Assembly: GCA_025331565.1 (NCBI GenBank)
Contig: JAFREQ010000012.1
Coordinates: 11,212,501 to 11,276,500, forward strand
DNA: 64,000 nt
DNA from: Holacanthus passer
Taxonomy: Eukaryota > Chordata > Actinopteri > Pomacanthidae
Direction: 5' to 3'
Shown here one piece after another: positions 63,601 through 64,000 of the stretch (its first letter is position 1; the number at the start of each line of letters is the position of its first letter). The position numbers were made by a program, and so were the translations under genes. The notes beneath the pieces are model-generated. The model was not told the DNA's origin and did not search any database. It saw only the letters and a list, made by a program, of their open reading frames with translations.

Positions 63601-64000
63601 TACTGCTCTCGGAGCACCTCGATGTCTTTGTCATGTGTGGCCACCTCTTCCTTCAGAGCTCCTTTGAGGGCTGTTAGCTCCCTCTCTCTCTGTCTTAGTG
63701 TCTCTTCCAGCTTCTGTTTCTGCTGGCATACCTCCATCATCTGTGCCTGACAAGACATCAGGTCCTGCAGACATGGGGAATACACAGTATTAACTTAATA
63801 CTTTTGATCTCTCAGCCTAAAAATAAAAATGCTTTCTTGAGAAGCAATTCAGTCTAATTTGAGTTAAAAAAAAGTGTGGTGAGATAGCTTCTCCCTGTAT
63901 ATCTGTGTGGGTGTATTTGTGCAAGTATGTTTCTGTGATACCGTTTTGTTGCCATTCTCTCTTCTCAGTTCATCCTGAAGCTCAGCCAGCTGGTCCTCCA
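57619..64000 (-). CDS. cgn: Cingulin, C-terminal half (5' part outside the window)
   Basis: Tight-junction plaque protein that links ZO proteins and the actomyosin and microtubule cytoskeleton. Visible exons are 63942-64000 (cut by the edge), 63552-63764, 63006-63154, 62046-62166, 61719-61931, 60750-60971, 60403-60651, 60097-60267, 59694-59855, 59190-59363, 58878-58996, 58590-58698, 58310-58473 and 57619-57754. They encode about 753 residues of nearly unbroken myosin-tail-like coiled coil. Diagnostic blocks are RERELTALKGALKEEV, SLRVKALKRQVDE-like LALRVKALKRQVDE, and the globular tail SLYDPSTITSILTESNLQ ending TSSC. The RERELTALKG block favours cingulin over paracingulin (cgnl1), as does having tuft1 next door. 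Total family length is about 1200 residues, so the head domain and early rod lie to the right. All junction phases agree. Confidence 0.93.

Noticed and set aside
1..64000. CRISPR arrays, prophage, toxin systems, tRNA or rRNA genes
   Set aside because: None seen. The short tandem arrays are simple microsatellites without spacers, and everything else fits ordinary vertebrate genes and introns.

Overview
This window is vertebrate nuclear DNA, almost certainly from a ray-finned fish. It carries multi-exon genes with GT/AG introns, many (CA)n, (CT)n, (GATG)n and (CAGA)n microsatellites, and several decayed interspersed repeats of types I know as abundant in percomorph fishes. There is no CRISPR array, operon, plasmid, phage or viral gene. 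I rebuilt five protein genes exon by exon; in each the reading-frame phase is consistent across all junctions. A sixth unit is the set of alternative 5' exons of the first gene.

Layout from left to right. Positions 1 to about 21.2 kb, minus strand: atp8b2, a P4-type phospholipid flippase, whose last exons lie left of the window; it has two alternative first coding exons. Positions 22.7-25.8 kb, minus: aqp10, a complete six-exon aquaglyceroporin. Positions 27.3-31.9 kb (possibly to 34.3 kb), minus: a pro-interleukin-16-like gene with one very large exon and two C-terminal PDZ domains. Positions 35.3-37.8 kb, plus: the C1orf43 (NICE-3) homologue, a small single-pass membrane protein. Positions 39.7-49.8 kb, minus: tuft1 (tuftelin), complete in 12 coding exons. 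Positions 50-57.6 kb: intergenic and probable cgn 3' UTR. Positions 57.6-64.0 kb, minus: the C-terminal half of cgn (cingulin), cut by the right edge.

These genes do not form one pathway. Cingulin (tight-junction plaque) and tuftelin are coiled-coil scaffolds, atp8b2 and aqp10 act on membrane lipid asymmetry and small-solute transport, and C1orf43 is a membrane protein. What joins them is ancestry: homologues of all except the IL16-like gene lie in human 1q21.3, and their relatives ATP8B4, AQP9, CGNL1, MYZAP and IL16 lie on human 15q. The IL16-like gene therefore looks like the 1q21-side duplicate of IL16, missing at the human locus.

I found no evidence of a wholly new system. The best points for follow-up are the IL16-like gene with no aspartate in its inter-PDZ linker, two atp8b2 exons enclosed by an inverted transposon pair, the alternative atp8b2 N-termini with an intragenic YY1-type promoter, and a hairpin-forming low-complexity insert in atp8b2.
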